Of a DNA stretch of 64,000 nucleotides, positions 1-10,000 are shown piece after piece. Position 1 is the stretch's first letter. Each line of letters opens with the position of its first letter. The notes under the pieces are model-generated. The model saw nothing but the letters and a program-made list of their open reading frames with translations, did not search any database and had not been told where the DNA came from. Made by a program: the position numbers and the translations under genes. This DNA comes from Solanum dulcamara. Its lineage: Eukaryota > Streptophyta > Magnoliopsida > Solanales > Solanaceae. Where the stretch lies: assembly GCF_947179165.1 (NCBI RefSeq), contig NC_077239.1, positions 310,001 through 374,000 on the forward strand, read 5' to 3'.

Positions 1-990
1 CCTAGAAAAGCAAATAAAAGACCACTCAACATTCAAACAGTGAAATTTAAGATTGATTAAGTCGCATATAGTCAGTCTTGCAGAAAAAGGAAGTAACATC
101 GATCTCTTATTAGTTATATATCAAAATACTACTCTGTATAGATCCATGCATTAGCACAAGCTCACAATATGACAACTTACTAAAACCCACCATTATTAAA
201 GAACCTTCATGGGATACAATATTATAGAGATCTACAAAAGAACCTGAAGCAACTAAAAGTAATTCCGAAATACAATATTATAGAGATCTACAAAAGTTTA
301 TCATGCATGAAAAAAGAGTATCAAATTACAATTACCCACAAGTGAATAGTTTATTTTTCTTTCAATTGTCCTCCATCATACATATTGAATACTTCAACAA
401 CCTTTCACAAGTGTTCCTTAAAATATTCAAGCGAAAGTTTTAAAGCAGTAAAATTGATAACTAAATATTCACAAATCCACAATGCACACTGGGACAACTT
501 GCAACAAGTTTAAATCATGTTGGTTCACGACATAAACTTTATACATATGTATGTACATGTGTCCTTATCAAAATATTTATATGTACATATGTGTGCATGC
601 ACACATGAGCACAGAAAAAGATTTCTGAGAAGATCAAGTAAAATTAACATTCCTTTTATATAGAAAACTAGTTCATTATGCAAATAAAAGCTTGACTGCA
701 TAAAGGACTAGAAGGTAAGGTAGCAATAAAGTAACAAATTATTATTATTATTATGCCAAGTAAAGTCACAAATTGTTTATAGAAACTATCAAATTACATA
801 CAGAGGTGCTATTCAATAATAAATGTTTTTAAACTTGCAGAATTCATGTCTTACCTTTACATCATAATTCCTCTGTGCACAAACTATCGGTTTTTCCTTT
901 TAAGAATAAAGAAAGCATGTAATGTTACCTTTCTCGACAAAAAAAGAATAAAAGCATGTATGGAATAAATACATGCAGGAGGTCCCTTAT
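1..990. other. Left edge, no gene recognised
   Basis: This AT-rich stretch has no frame longer than a few dozen codons and no protein I recognise on either strand. It has a TTA/TAT microsatellite near 740-755. The short segment 'tacaatattatagagatctacaaaag' type repeat near 210-295 occurs twice (around 210 and 271). It could be intron or 3' flank of a gene that lies outside the window. Confidence 0.5.
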
Positions 991-999
991 TAAAAAATG

Positions 1000-1347
1000 T
1001 TAGGAATTAATAAGGTCAATTAAAGCATCCACATTGTTAACATATTTACAACTACAGAAAAAGGCAAGAGTCAGTAAACACGTTGACTTTAATATGAGCA
1101 GAAATTGATATGCCAACAAAAACATCTCTGATTTCTCTCCCTCCACAAAATCCACAAGATGATGCTGCCATGCTGGGAATAGTATAGATTTTGTGTCTGC
1201 CTCCCAAACCAACTCAAATATGCATATGGCCCAATGAATCCCTAGTAGGTTTAGGAACATATACCACAGTTCCCTTACCCACAATGCAGGAACACATTTT
1301 CTTTCTCTTTTACAATGCGAAAGTATCGACTTATAAATATGCACCAA
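1000..1347 (-). pseudogene. L1-type LINE remnant, zinc-binding RT C-terminal region
   Basis: The minus frame holds a Trp-rich pattern (ELWYMFLNLLGIHWAI, then ILFPAWQHHLVDFVEGE). This resembles the zf-RVT region found at the C-terminus of plant L1 LINE ORF2 proteins, which usually reads W..F..LLGI.W.MP and later IPLC.FW.IW.ERN. No catalytic RT core is visible next to it. The 115-codon frame is a fragment, without promoter or start context. The family assignment rests on pattern memory only. Confidence 0.45.
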
Positions 1348-2560
1348 GATGAAGCCAAAAGATCACATGGTAACACGTACGCTGTTGACTGGAACCAAAG
1401 TGTAATAATCCATGATTAGGATCTCCTGTGAACCAGAAGCCAGAACCCCCTCTTCCTAACAAATATCTCTTGCTAGGCATGCTTCATTAGCTCTCCACCT
1501 AACGCTAGAGACTTCGGGGGGGGAGACAGCTCTGTGTTTTCAAAGCAATTGCAACGTCATGGTCTATTTGTTCTGCCAGAACATGCCTTCACAGAAAAAG
1601 AAAACCTTTACCATTACTTTTCCGCCCCATGGAATGAAGCCTTGCAACACATTTCTCCTCCCAATTTCCTCAATAGATGAATTAAGCTCTCACTCTTCCA
1701 CTCATAACAAATTCTCTGATGTCCAACAATGGTTATTTGCACTGTGCTATGTTAGCTTCAGAATATGAAGTAAAATTGAAGGGATTAGGAACTATTCCCT
1801 CAAACGAGTGAGACCAAGCTATCGATGGTGCGAAAAAATTATCTTCAGACCATCCCCATATTTCAACATATATGATTCTTTTAATTTCCTCCCAAAACAT
1901 TTAAAATATATTTCCAATGCTCCACTCTATAAGTAGAGAAACAATTTAGTGCACCAGTGATCTTCTATGATTACTTAGTATTTGCAACATTTACCCACAA
2001 AACAATCTTCTTAGTGGTTTAACCTCTATAGCCATTTCTATAGAAGACTTCTATTTTGAATCTTCATATACCTGATCTTTAATACAAATGCCTCCTTTTT
2101 CAAATATCTTACCACTTCATCCCCTTTATCAAATGGTATTAATGTTGTCTGCTATTGACTTCTCCAAGTTCCTTCTAATTTTGTCTAACTGTTTTGTAAC
2201 CCTGGAGCAGTGGACAAATTATCTTTCCTCATGATCTAAAAAGTTTTGGATCACTTTCCTTCATATCTGAAGCCTATGTGTCATGATTTGTTTTCTCTAA
2301 GTAAGATTTGTTGATTAAAAGAACTAAGAAGGAACTGGTATTTACATAGCAAGATTTACAAAGGTACCGCATTCCCCTACAGTTAATGAAAAGATTGCAG
2401 GAACCAATAGTGTTAAAGGCTCATTTAAGCATGCTTAAGTTCTGAAACTAGGCGAAGTTTAGGTTGTACGATTCACTTCACTTATCCAGCACCTAAGTGT
2501 AGGTATCGAGGCGCTAGGGGCTAAGGCGTACGCATCATCACCTGCGTCTCTATTCTAGGA
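1348..2560. other. Probable decayed LINE-derived or intergenic DNA
   Basis: No intact frame is present. The minus strand around 1400-1510 reads in pieces like continued LINE ORF2 sequence, with stops. Near 2460-2540 there is a GC-richer patch with repeated 'gcgc/ggcg' words, similar in style to a patch at 26140-26290, which suggests a shared dispersed repeat. Nothing else is supportable. Confidence 0.3.
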
Positions 2561-2568
2561 GGGTGGCA

Positions 2569-2650
2569 ATGTGGAAAGAAAGGAACACAAGATGTTTCGA
2601 AGAGAAGTAGATGGTATACAGAAGATCAAATAGAAATGCTCATGGCTTTT
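2569..2650 (+). pseudogene. Second LINE zf-RVT scrap
   Basis: The plus frame from 2569 reads MWKERNTRCFEEK and then a TAG stop. This is the W.ERN.RCFE signature typical of the end of plant L1 ORF2 proteins. It is short, broken by a stop and opposite in orientation to the remnant at 1000-1347, so the two are separate or rearranged insertions. Confidence 0.35.
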
Positions 2651-2689
2651 GATGCAACCTTTTTCAAACGATATTCAGTTGTCGTTCCG

Positions 2690-3110
2690 TAAGTCCTATT
2701 CACTCCTAGATGATACGAGGAATGAATTTCAGCGGGGTCCCATCTGTCCATCTTTAAATAGAGAAGAAAGATATGTAGTTGGCTGACGGCTTTTAAAGGG
2801 ATCTTTCTTCCTTCTCAATACCCTCTTCTGCTTGGAAAAGACCGCGAGACTACCGCGAGACTACCTCTTTACCGATAAAAAAATAGATAGAAAGAATGGG
2901 TTGTCTTAATAATTGGTTATTCCTCTCCGTTTGTATCTCTTTTTCCAATTTTGGTTTCGATTAGTTCACAAGATTGAATGACAAATTCTCCTCCAAACCC
3001 TCGATTCAATTGTTCAAAAATAACAAATACAATTGGAAAATAGATTAATTGCTGAGCGAACATTATTAATGAACTTCCTACATTTTAGAACAAAAAAATT
3101 AGCGATCAAT
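2690..3110 (-). other. Organelle-like segment with a 48-codon frame
   Basis: Base composition and word use change here: GC-richer text, a doubled 'accgcgagact' near 2841-2865, and fewer poly-A/T runs than the neighbours. On the minus strand an ATG at 3063 opens a 48-codon frame ending with TAA at 2917-2919. The peptide is hydrophobic at first (MFAQQLIYFPIVFVIFEQL) and ends in charged residues. An 'ag' acceptor-like site lies just upstream. I do not recognise the protein. A nuclear copy of mitochondrial DNA is one explanation; an exon of an unmapped gene is another. Confidence 0.3.
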
Positions 3111-3546
3111 GCTAGTCATTTATATTGAACTAGAAACTGGACTGCACTCTTGCATCAAAATCAAAATTTTAAATTGGTTTCGAACTTAATTTGCAAGATC
3201 TTTACTTCATTAATTTCACTTAAATATATTTTAATTACTTTTTTAACAAGCTTTTTAGGTACTTGATTTTTATGTTACTTTTTAATGATGGCGATGTCAA
3301 ACTCTAAATAAGCATGTGTGCACCTCAAAATTCTACAGGGTACTTGTTTCCTCCCACCAACGCATGAACCGATCATCTGTGCAGTTGGGCCAATTGTCCG
3401 ACATTGACATCGGTGGAGGGATGAGTTGTTTGTCTCCTTATACTCACCTCATAAGCTAGCTTTTAAGGTTGATCACCGAACACATGTACGGTGGCACTGT
3501 GATCAATAAGGCTTTAACTTCTCATAACTAATTCCTCCGTTAGGTA

Positions 3547-3793
3547 CTCCCTCTATTTCATTTTATAGGAAGGTGATTGACAAAGCAATAGGCACAAAGT
3601 TTAAGAGAGAAAGAACGACTTTCGAAACTTGTCGTCTTAAGAATGCCATGACACTTCTGTGGCTATACAACTGTGTCACTAAGCGTAAAATGAAAAGTTC
3701 ACAACTAAATTGTTTCTAAAAATAAAAAAATATCATCCTACATGGAACAAACTAAAAAAAGAATCAATGTCACGCAAAATGGAACAAGGGAAG
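3547..3793. mobile_element. Stowaway-type MITE
   Basis: The terminal inverted repeats start CTCCCTCTATTTCATTTT and end AAAATGGAACAAGGGAAG. They are flanked by TA on both sides (3545-3546 and 3794-3795), as expected for a Tc1/mariner-class MITE. The element is 247 bp long and has no coding capacity. Confidence 0.75.
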
Positions 3794-4586
3794 TAATTGC
3801 TTTTCGCCTTCCACGTTACAAGATTGTAAAGCTATTATTCTTTTATCTGTCTTAATTAATTACTCAAATAGAAAAGATTTCAATCCCACTAGACGTTATA
3901 AAGGGATTTGTAGTGAGAGAATCCAAGGCAAAAGGTTTTTGGAGTTATTACTCTTAGTCCCACGCTTAATTCATGAGATTCAAGTAGGCATATCACGTAG
4001 CTATTACTTTCTCGTGCTCGGTTTAAACTGAAACTAAAGCTCCAAGATATTCTCATCCATATTCCATGTTTATAGTTCTCTAATTACACACTTCCCTAAT
4101 ACATTTTCGTCAAAAAACTTAAAGCTTGGCAACATATTCAGTTTAATTTAGTCTTTTTGATGCTCACAATAACTAGATTTATTCATTTTCTATTACATTG
4201 TAGTCTCAGCTATATCCATCAGAAATCAAGCAAATTCTATCAATACCACATTAGCTCATCAAAACAGACAATAAATCGATACACAAAAACAAAAAGGAGA
4301 GCTGAAGTACTAAAATTAACCAGACAAAAATTTAATATGATGCTCGAATTACTAAAATTGAATATTACAAACGTCTAAAATCACCAATTTCGAATTTCTA
4401 TGGACCAGATACAAGTTTCCTGAGGAAGAATGTACCATATAATTCTATATCCATAGTAATCAGCAACAAAAAATCAAACTAAACCTCTTTAATCTAAATA
4501 TTGAGCAAATAAAACAGGAAAAATAGAGAAAATTCGCGAAATTCAGGTCGGTTTCGGAGTACGAAGAGTTAGACAGTTACCGTGAA

Positions 4587-4808
4587 TCAACCGGAGAAGT
4601 TGGCGGAGAAGAACACCGTGGGGAATCCAAGCGGCAAGTCGGCACCGGCAGAAAGAAGCAGGTGGAAAGAGGAAAGTAGATTGGAATTACGAATGGATTC
4701 AATTGGTCCGAGAGGAAATTGAAAAGCAAAGGAAAAGGAGAGGAACAAAAGGTACAATATGAGGAAAATTACACATGAAAATCTCCCCTTTGAATTGTTT
4801 TTCGCCAT
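4587..4808 (-). CDS. Unrecognised 73-codon ORF with signal-peptide-like start
   Basis: An ATG at 4808 opens a frame whose first 35 residues are a basic tip (MAKNNSKGR), a long hydrophobic stretch (VIFLILYLLFLSFSFAF) and a Pro/Gly break, which looks like a secretory signal. The stop falls just before a good splice donor (CACG|GTAACT near 4578). The ORF could therefore be a small secreted peptide, or simply the 5'UTR exon of a gene running leftward on the minus strand. I recognise no family. A chance ORF is possible. Confidence 0.25.
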   Translation of the reverse strand: MAKNNSKGRFSCVIFLILYLLFLSFSFAFQFPLGPIESIRNSNLLSSFHLLLSAGADLPLGFPTVFFSANFSG

Positions 4809-4929
4809 CCGTATTAAAGTTTGACTAATTCTAAATTCAAGTCGATATTAATATTCTATTTGGATGGTAGTATTATTTGATAATGAATATAATATTATGA
4901 ATATATTATATTGTTTTTCATCGTTACGT

Positions 4930-5368
4930 AATATCATACATTTAAAATTTGAATGATAAATCTATAAAAAAAGTATGATACGATATGGAGCTACTATAAA
5001 AAAAATAGTGTAAAGGATAAATGGGATTATTAAAGAATAATTAAAGAGAAAAATATATTAAGATAACAATTTGATCACACCAAATGTCGTTACACAAAAT
5101 GAGGTTTTCCAACGTTACTTAACAATAAGGTATAATAAAATTTAAGTAACATAATATTACACATTTACAATTTGAATGATAAATCTATAAAAAAATATGG
5201 TACAATATGGAACTACTATAAAAAAAAGTAGTGTAAAGGATAAATGAGATTATTAAAGAATAATTACAGAGAAAAATATATTAAGATAACAATTTGATCA
5301 CACCAAATTAATCGTTACACAAAATGAGATTTTTCGACGTTACTTAACAATAAGGTATAATAAAGTTT
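4930..5368. repeat. Tandem duplication, about 223-bp unit, two copies
   Basis: The block with 'tttgaatgataaatctat', 'gtgtaaaggataaatg', 'caatttgatcacacc' and 'gttacttaacaataagg' occurs twice, at about 4930-5145 and 5152-5368, with scattered substitutions. It is very AT-rich and has no coding potential. It is followed at 5486-5503 by a short telomere-like run (CCCTAACCCTAAACCC). Confidence 0.8.
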
Positions 5369-5529
5369 TTACTTTTAAAGGTTAAAAAAGGTGAATAATA
5401 TTTTGCTAAGGACCTTTATGCATTATAATAGTATAGATAAATATATTAAAAGATGAAATACAAATCGCTTATATACTTATCATGACCCTAACCCTAAACC
5501 CTCTACATAAATGTATGATTTTACTCGAT

Positions 5530-6851
5530 CTTTTTATTTAATCCGCATACTATTGAGTCTATTTACCCAATTAATGTGAATGTGCACATTAAGGAGAGTC
5601 TTTTTTTTTGTTGTTGTCTCCATCTCACCTATCGATTTTATTGTGTTTCCTTTTATTACTGAAGGTTTTTTTTCTCGAAGTTACTTTCACCATTTTTTCT
5701 TTTGATGCATACTTATATATCTATGTAATACGGAGTGGGAATGTATATACAATTGACATAGACATGACATAGAGAGACATACAATAACACAAATATACAC
5801 ATGACAAACACACAATATTATCAATGATATACATGCGTGTATGTTGTTGTGTATACTTGCATGTCGTGTGTATTGTATTTGATACATATGAAGTACAATA
5901 ACACACATAACAAGCATACATCAAACATGCATCTATTCTACCTTTCAGACTACGACTATAAATCACCATAACTAATATCATAAATTATTATAATAACCAA
6001 CATTTCATCGTAACAATACAAAAATTACATCCAAACAATAAAAAAAGAGTTTGCTTTATTTTAAAAATAATTTATTTTTCTAATGGAGTAATAAGTATTT
6101 TTTAATTCTTAATTAGTTAGCTAAGATTCTTTATTAGTTAGATGTGTTCTAGCATGTATTGAGCACCGGGTCAAAAATAAAATAAAAATCTTTTTATTTA
6201 ATCGTCGTAATATTGAGTCTATTTACCCAATTAATGTGAATGTGCACATTAAGGAGAGTCTTCTTTTTTGTTGTTGTATCCATCTCACCTATCGACTTTA
6301 TTGTGTTTTCTTTTATTACTGAAGTTTTTTTTTCCAAGATACTTTCGCCGTTTTTTTTTTTGATGCATACTTATATATCTATGTAATACGGGTGTGGATG
6401 TATATACAATTGACATAGACATGACATAGAGTGACATACGATAATAAAAGTATACACATGACAAACACACAATATTATCAATGATATACATGCGTGTATG
6501 TTGTTGTATATACTTGCATGTCGTGTGTATTGTATTTGATACATATGAAGTACAATAACACACATAACAAGCATACATCAAACATGCATATATTCTATCT
6601 TTCAGACTATGACTAAAAAATCGCCATAACTAATATCATAAATTATTATAATAACCAACATTTCATCGTAACAATACAAAAATTACATCCAAACAATAAA
6701 AAAAGAGTTTGCTTTATTTTAAAAATAATTTATTTTTCTGATGGAGTAATAAATATTTTTTAATTCTTAATTAGTTAGCTAAGATTCTTTATTAGTTAGA
6801 TGTGTTCTAGCATGTACTGAACAGCGGGTCAAAAATAAAATAAAAATCTTT
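5530..6851. repeat. 660-bp tandem duplication, two near-identical copies
   Basis: Copy 1 (about 5530-6189) and copy 2 (about 6190-6851) align along their whole length with few changes; for example 'tattgagtctatttaccc' occurs at 5551 and 6211. The unit contains dense CA/TG words that create several overlapping minus-strand ORFs rich in Cys, Tyr and Ser. Those ORFs are by-products of the repeat. The high identity suggests a recent duplication just upstream of the helicase gene. Confidence 0.9.
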
Positions 6852-6943
6852 TTTCCCCTTTGACAAAAAATCAAATAATTTTATTGCGTAAATTTTGTTT
6901 TTTTTTTAAATAAAAAGTTTACCCTTCTTGAAAACAGACCGCT

Positions 6944-6967
6944 GGGGTAGGGTGGGGTGGGATGGGG
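6944..6967 (+). promoter_or_regulatory. G-quadruplex motif upstream of the helicase gene
   Basis: Five G-runs of 3-4 guanines are separated by 1-2 bases (GGGG-TA-GGG-T-GGGG-T-GGG-AT-GGGG), and further G-runs continue to 6985. This meets the usual four-run, short-loop definition of a quadruplex. It lies on the sense strand about 130 bp before the start codon at 7096, in the promoter or 5'UTR. Confidence 0.6.
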
Positions 6968-7095
6968 TGCGTGGGTGTTTGGGGAAGTGAAACTATAATT
7001 ATTAGTCTTGCGGCTCCTTATGAACAGTGAACAAAGTTTCCACCATTTGTTTGCAAAGGCAGAAATTAACAAGTATTTGGAACAAATCTTGAAAG

Positions 7096-10000
7096 ATGCC
7101 TTCAATGGCAGGTAACAATTTTTCAAGAAACACTCATCAACATCAAACAAAAGGGGACTTCTTTTCCAGGTAAGTTTTTTTTGTTACTTTTTAGCATACC
7201 CCATTTGTTTAATTTACTTTTATCCCTTGTTGGTTCAATCCAAGAAGCTAAATTCTCCCTTTTGTTGGTATTTAACTATGTATATGTATACGTTTATGTT
7301 CAAAGTTTTGATCTTTTTTGCCAGATTTCTACTTTTTAGCATACCCCATATGTTTAGTTTTACTTTTATACCTTGTTGGTTCAATCCAAAAAGCTAAATA
7401 CTTCCTTTTGTGGGTATTTAGCTATGTAAATGTATACGTTTATGTGCAAAGTTTTGATCTTTTTTGCCAGATTTCTACTTTTTATCATACCCCTGTTTAG
7501 TTTTACCTTTTATACCTTCTTAGTTCAATCCCAGAAGCTAAAAAGTTGCTTCCTTTTGTGGGTGTGTAACTATGTAGATGCACTCCTTTTTGTCCAAAGG
7601 TTTGATTTTTATTTGGCAGGAAGCAAAAGATTGAGCAACAGAGAAAAAATTTACCAATTGCTGAAGGTATTGTTTTAGCTATTCAATTTGAATACTTAAG
7701 TCTAATGTCTGCTCTTCTTTTTTTTTTTTTTTGCTTTTCTTTTCAATCCTGTTCAGAGTTTTAGTTATTCAGTGTGAGCTATTTTTCAGTTTACTGATTG
7801 TTTTATAATAAGTTTTAGGCTGGGAGTTGACATTTATAATTTAGTAGTATATGGACTGTGGGCATTTATAATTTAAGTAGTATATGGACTGTGGGCATTT
7901 ATAATTTAAGTAGTATATGGACTGTGGGAAGTTTATTTTTTCTGATGGTTACAACTGATTTTATCTAGAGATTCTAGGGTGTTGTGGTTGCTCCGTTTGT
8001 GTGAGCTTCTTCACATTGCTGGTCCTAACCCCGGAAAAAGGAGGAGGGTTATGGTAGGCTCACAGCCAGCATAAACTTGCCAATTCATGAATCATCATCA
8101 TATATCCTCAATTTGTTTGGGACTGAGACATAGTTGTTGTTGTGTTCTAGGGTGCTGTGGTGCTCTGTAATGAAAAAGCAGGCATGAATGCATGCTATTT
8201 TGTTGTTTAGTTTTCATCTGTTCAGGGTTTTGGTTTGCTGTATTCTGTAGATTTTCATCTTACACATGTTATTTGATTAACTCCAGTTGAAAGGAGACTC
8301 GTGGAGGAGGTGCGGAACAATGACACTCTGATAATTGTTGGAGAAACTGGAAGTGGAAAGACAACTCGTAAGTACTTTGCTACACGTCCTCTTAGACTGA
8401 CTGACATGCATCTGAGCAGATTCATTTGCATTGCAGTACTTTATAAAATACTTCAGTGATGGTGGTCATTTATGATGTTGCATAGTGTCAGTTCTAAGGC
8501 CTTCCATGTCTTCGGTTAGTAGAAAGGATAAAAGACTTATGCCTATTGCATCTTTCTTCTTTATCTGTTTGTTTGTGGGTTGGGTTGTGTGTGGTTTATC
8601 AGTCTTTACTGATGTGTATAAAGGTGTCTTTCTGTCTGTTTGTGCAAGTCAAGCATTATAGAACTGGTGAAATTTTGAAGATCGCTGACATATGGTTCGT
8701 TGATTATTTGGTGAAAATGTAAAGGATGATGTACGTGTGGATTTAGTAATCACAACACTGTTTAATTTCTTAGAGTCTTTTTCTTTTGTAGTGAGGGGTT
8801 GAGGTGTCTGTTAAAATGAGGTATAGCTCTCTCGGGGAAGAATAGTCGATCTGGAGTTTTGTTAAGGAAGTCATCTGCGCACTATAAACTTTTACTTCCC
8901 ATAATTGCAAGCCGAGGTTGAACTCAACCCTCTACTGTTTTTCATGTTTGCTTATTATTATTATTTTTTTAATTCTTGTTAGATGAATTAGGGAATTTCC
9001 TCACATTTTGGTTGATGAGTGTGTTTGAGTATGAGAGATATTTGAGGATTGACAGCAGGAAGGATGACGAATTAGTCATACTTTTATGAAAGTTTCAGTT
9101 TAATCCAAGTAACCCTCACTAACTTGGTCTAGCCATAAACTGAGGAACTCTTGTGGTGGTTAGTGAACATTTGTGATTAGTCATAACTGCTTGAATTGTG
9201 CACCTGAAAGTATTGGCTGAATTGTTGTCAGACAGCTCACTCTGTTTTGTCGGTTCCATTTATTGAGTGTCCAAATTACACATCCTGATAATGGTAATGA
9301 ACTTATACGTATTGTCCTATGAATTTTGAGATTATTCTTTGATACTCTCTTTTGCTAATTTTCCTTCATCTCTCTCTCTCTTAAAACTTCCAAGTAACAA
9401 AATTTGTTATTCATTCTATAGAAATAAATACACTAAAATACTCAAAAAATTAAAACAATTTGTCTTTTGTATTATTCATCAGACACAAATAGGTATGTGT
9501 TGCGTGGTTTAGCTGCTATCTTGACATTCCTCAGGTTTATTTTGCTGTGGCCTATATCTTTGCAGAACTACCTCAGTATCTTTTTAAATGGGGATTTTGC
9601 CGTGATGGTGGTATCATTGGGATAACTCAACCTAGACGTGTGGCTGCTATCACTGTTGCTAAACGCGTTGCTGAGGAATGTGGCGTTCCATTGGGTGAAA
9701 AGGTTGGATACGCTATTAGATTTGAAGATGTAACTTCTGGCCAAACAAAGATCAAATATATGACAGATGGTTTACTTCTGAGGTAATAAGGAAAAAAAAT
9801 GGTTTGATGCATAACATGTATGAGTATCGCTTTTCCGAAAGTTAAAAAAAGAGTAATATAACCATGATTATGAACTTAATTGTTGCATAAACAGGCATGT
9901 GTGGAGAGATTGTTCATGTTCCACATAGAGTTTACTTCACATGATCACATCACATGATAGAGCTATTTATGATTATCTAAAGCTGTATCTGGAAAAGTCA

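Noticed and set aside
5687..6581. Four overlapping minus-strand ORFs rich in Cys/Tyr/Ser
   Set aside because: They are translations of CA/TG-rich text inside the 660-bp tandem duplication, the same peptide appears in both copies, and no family or start context supports them.
9627..9812. Minus-strand ORF of 61 codons
   Set aside because: It is antisense to helicase exon 4.
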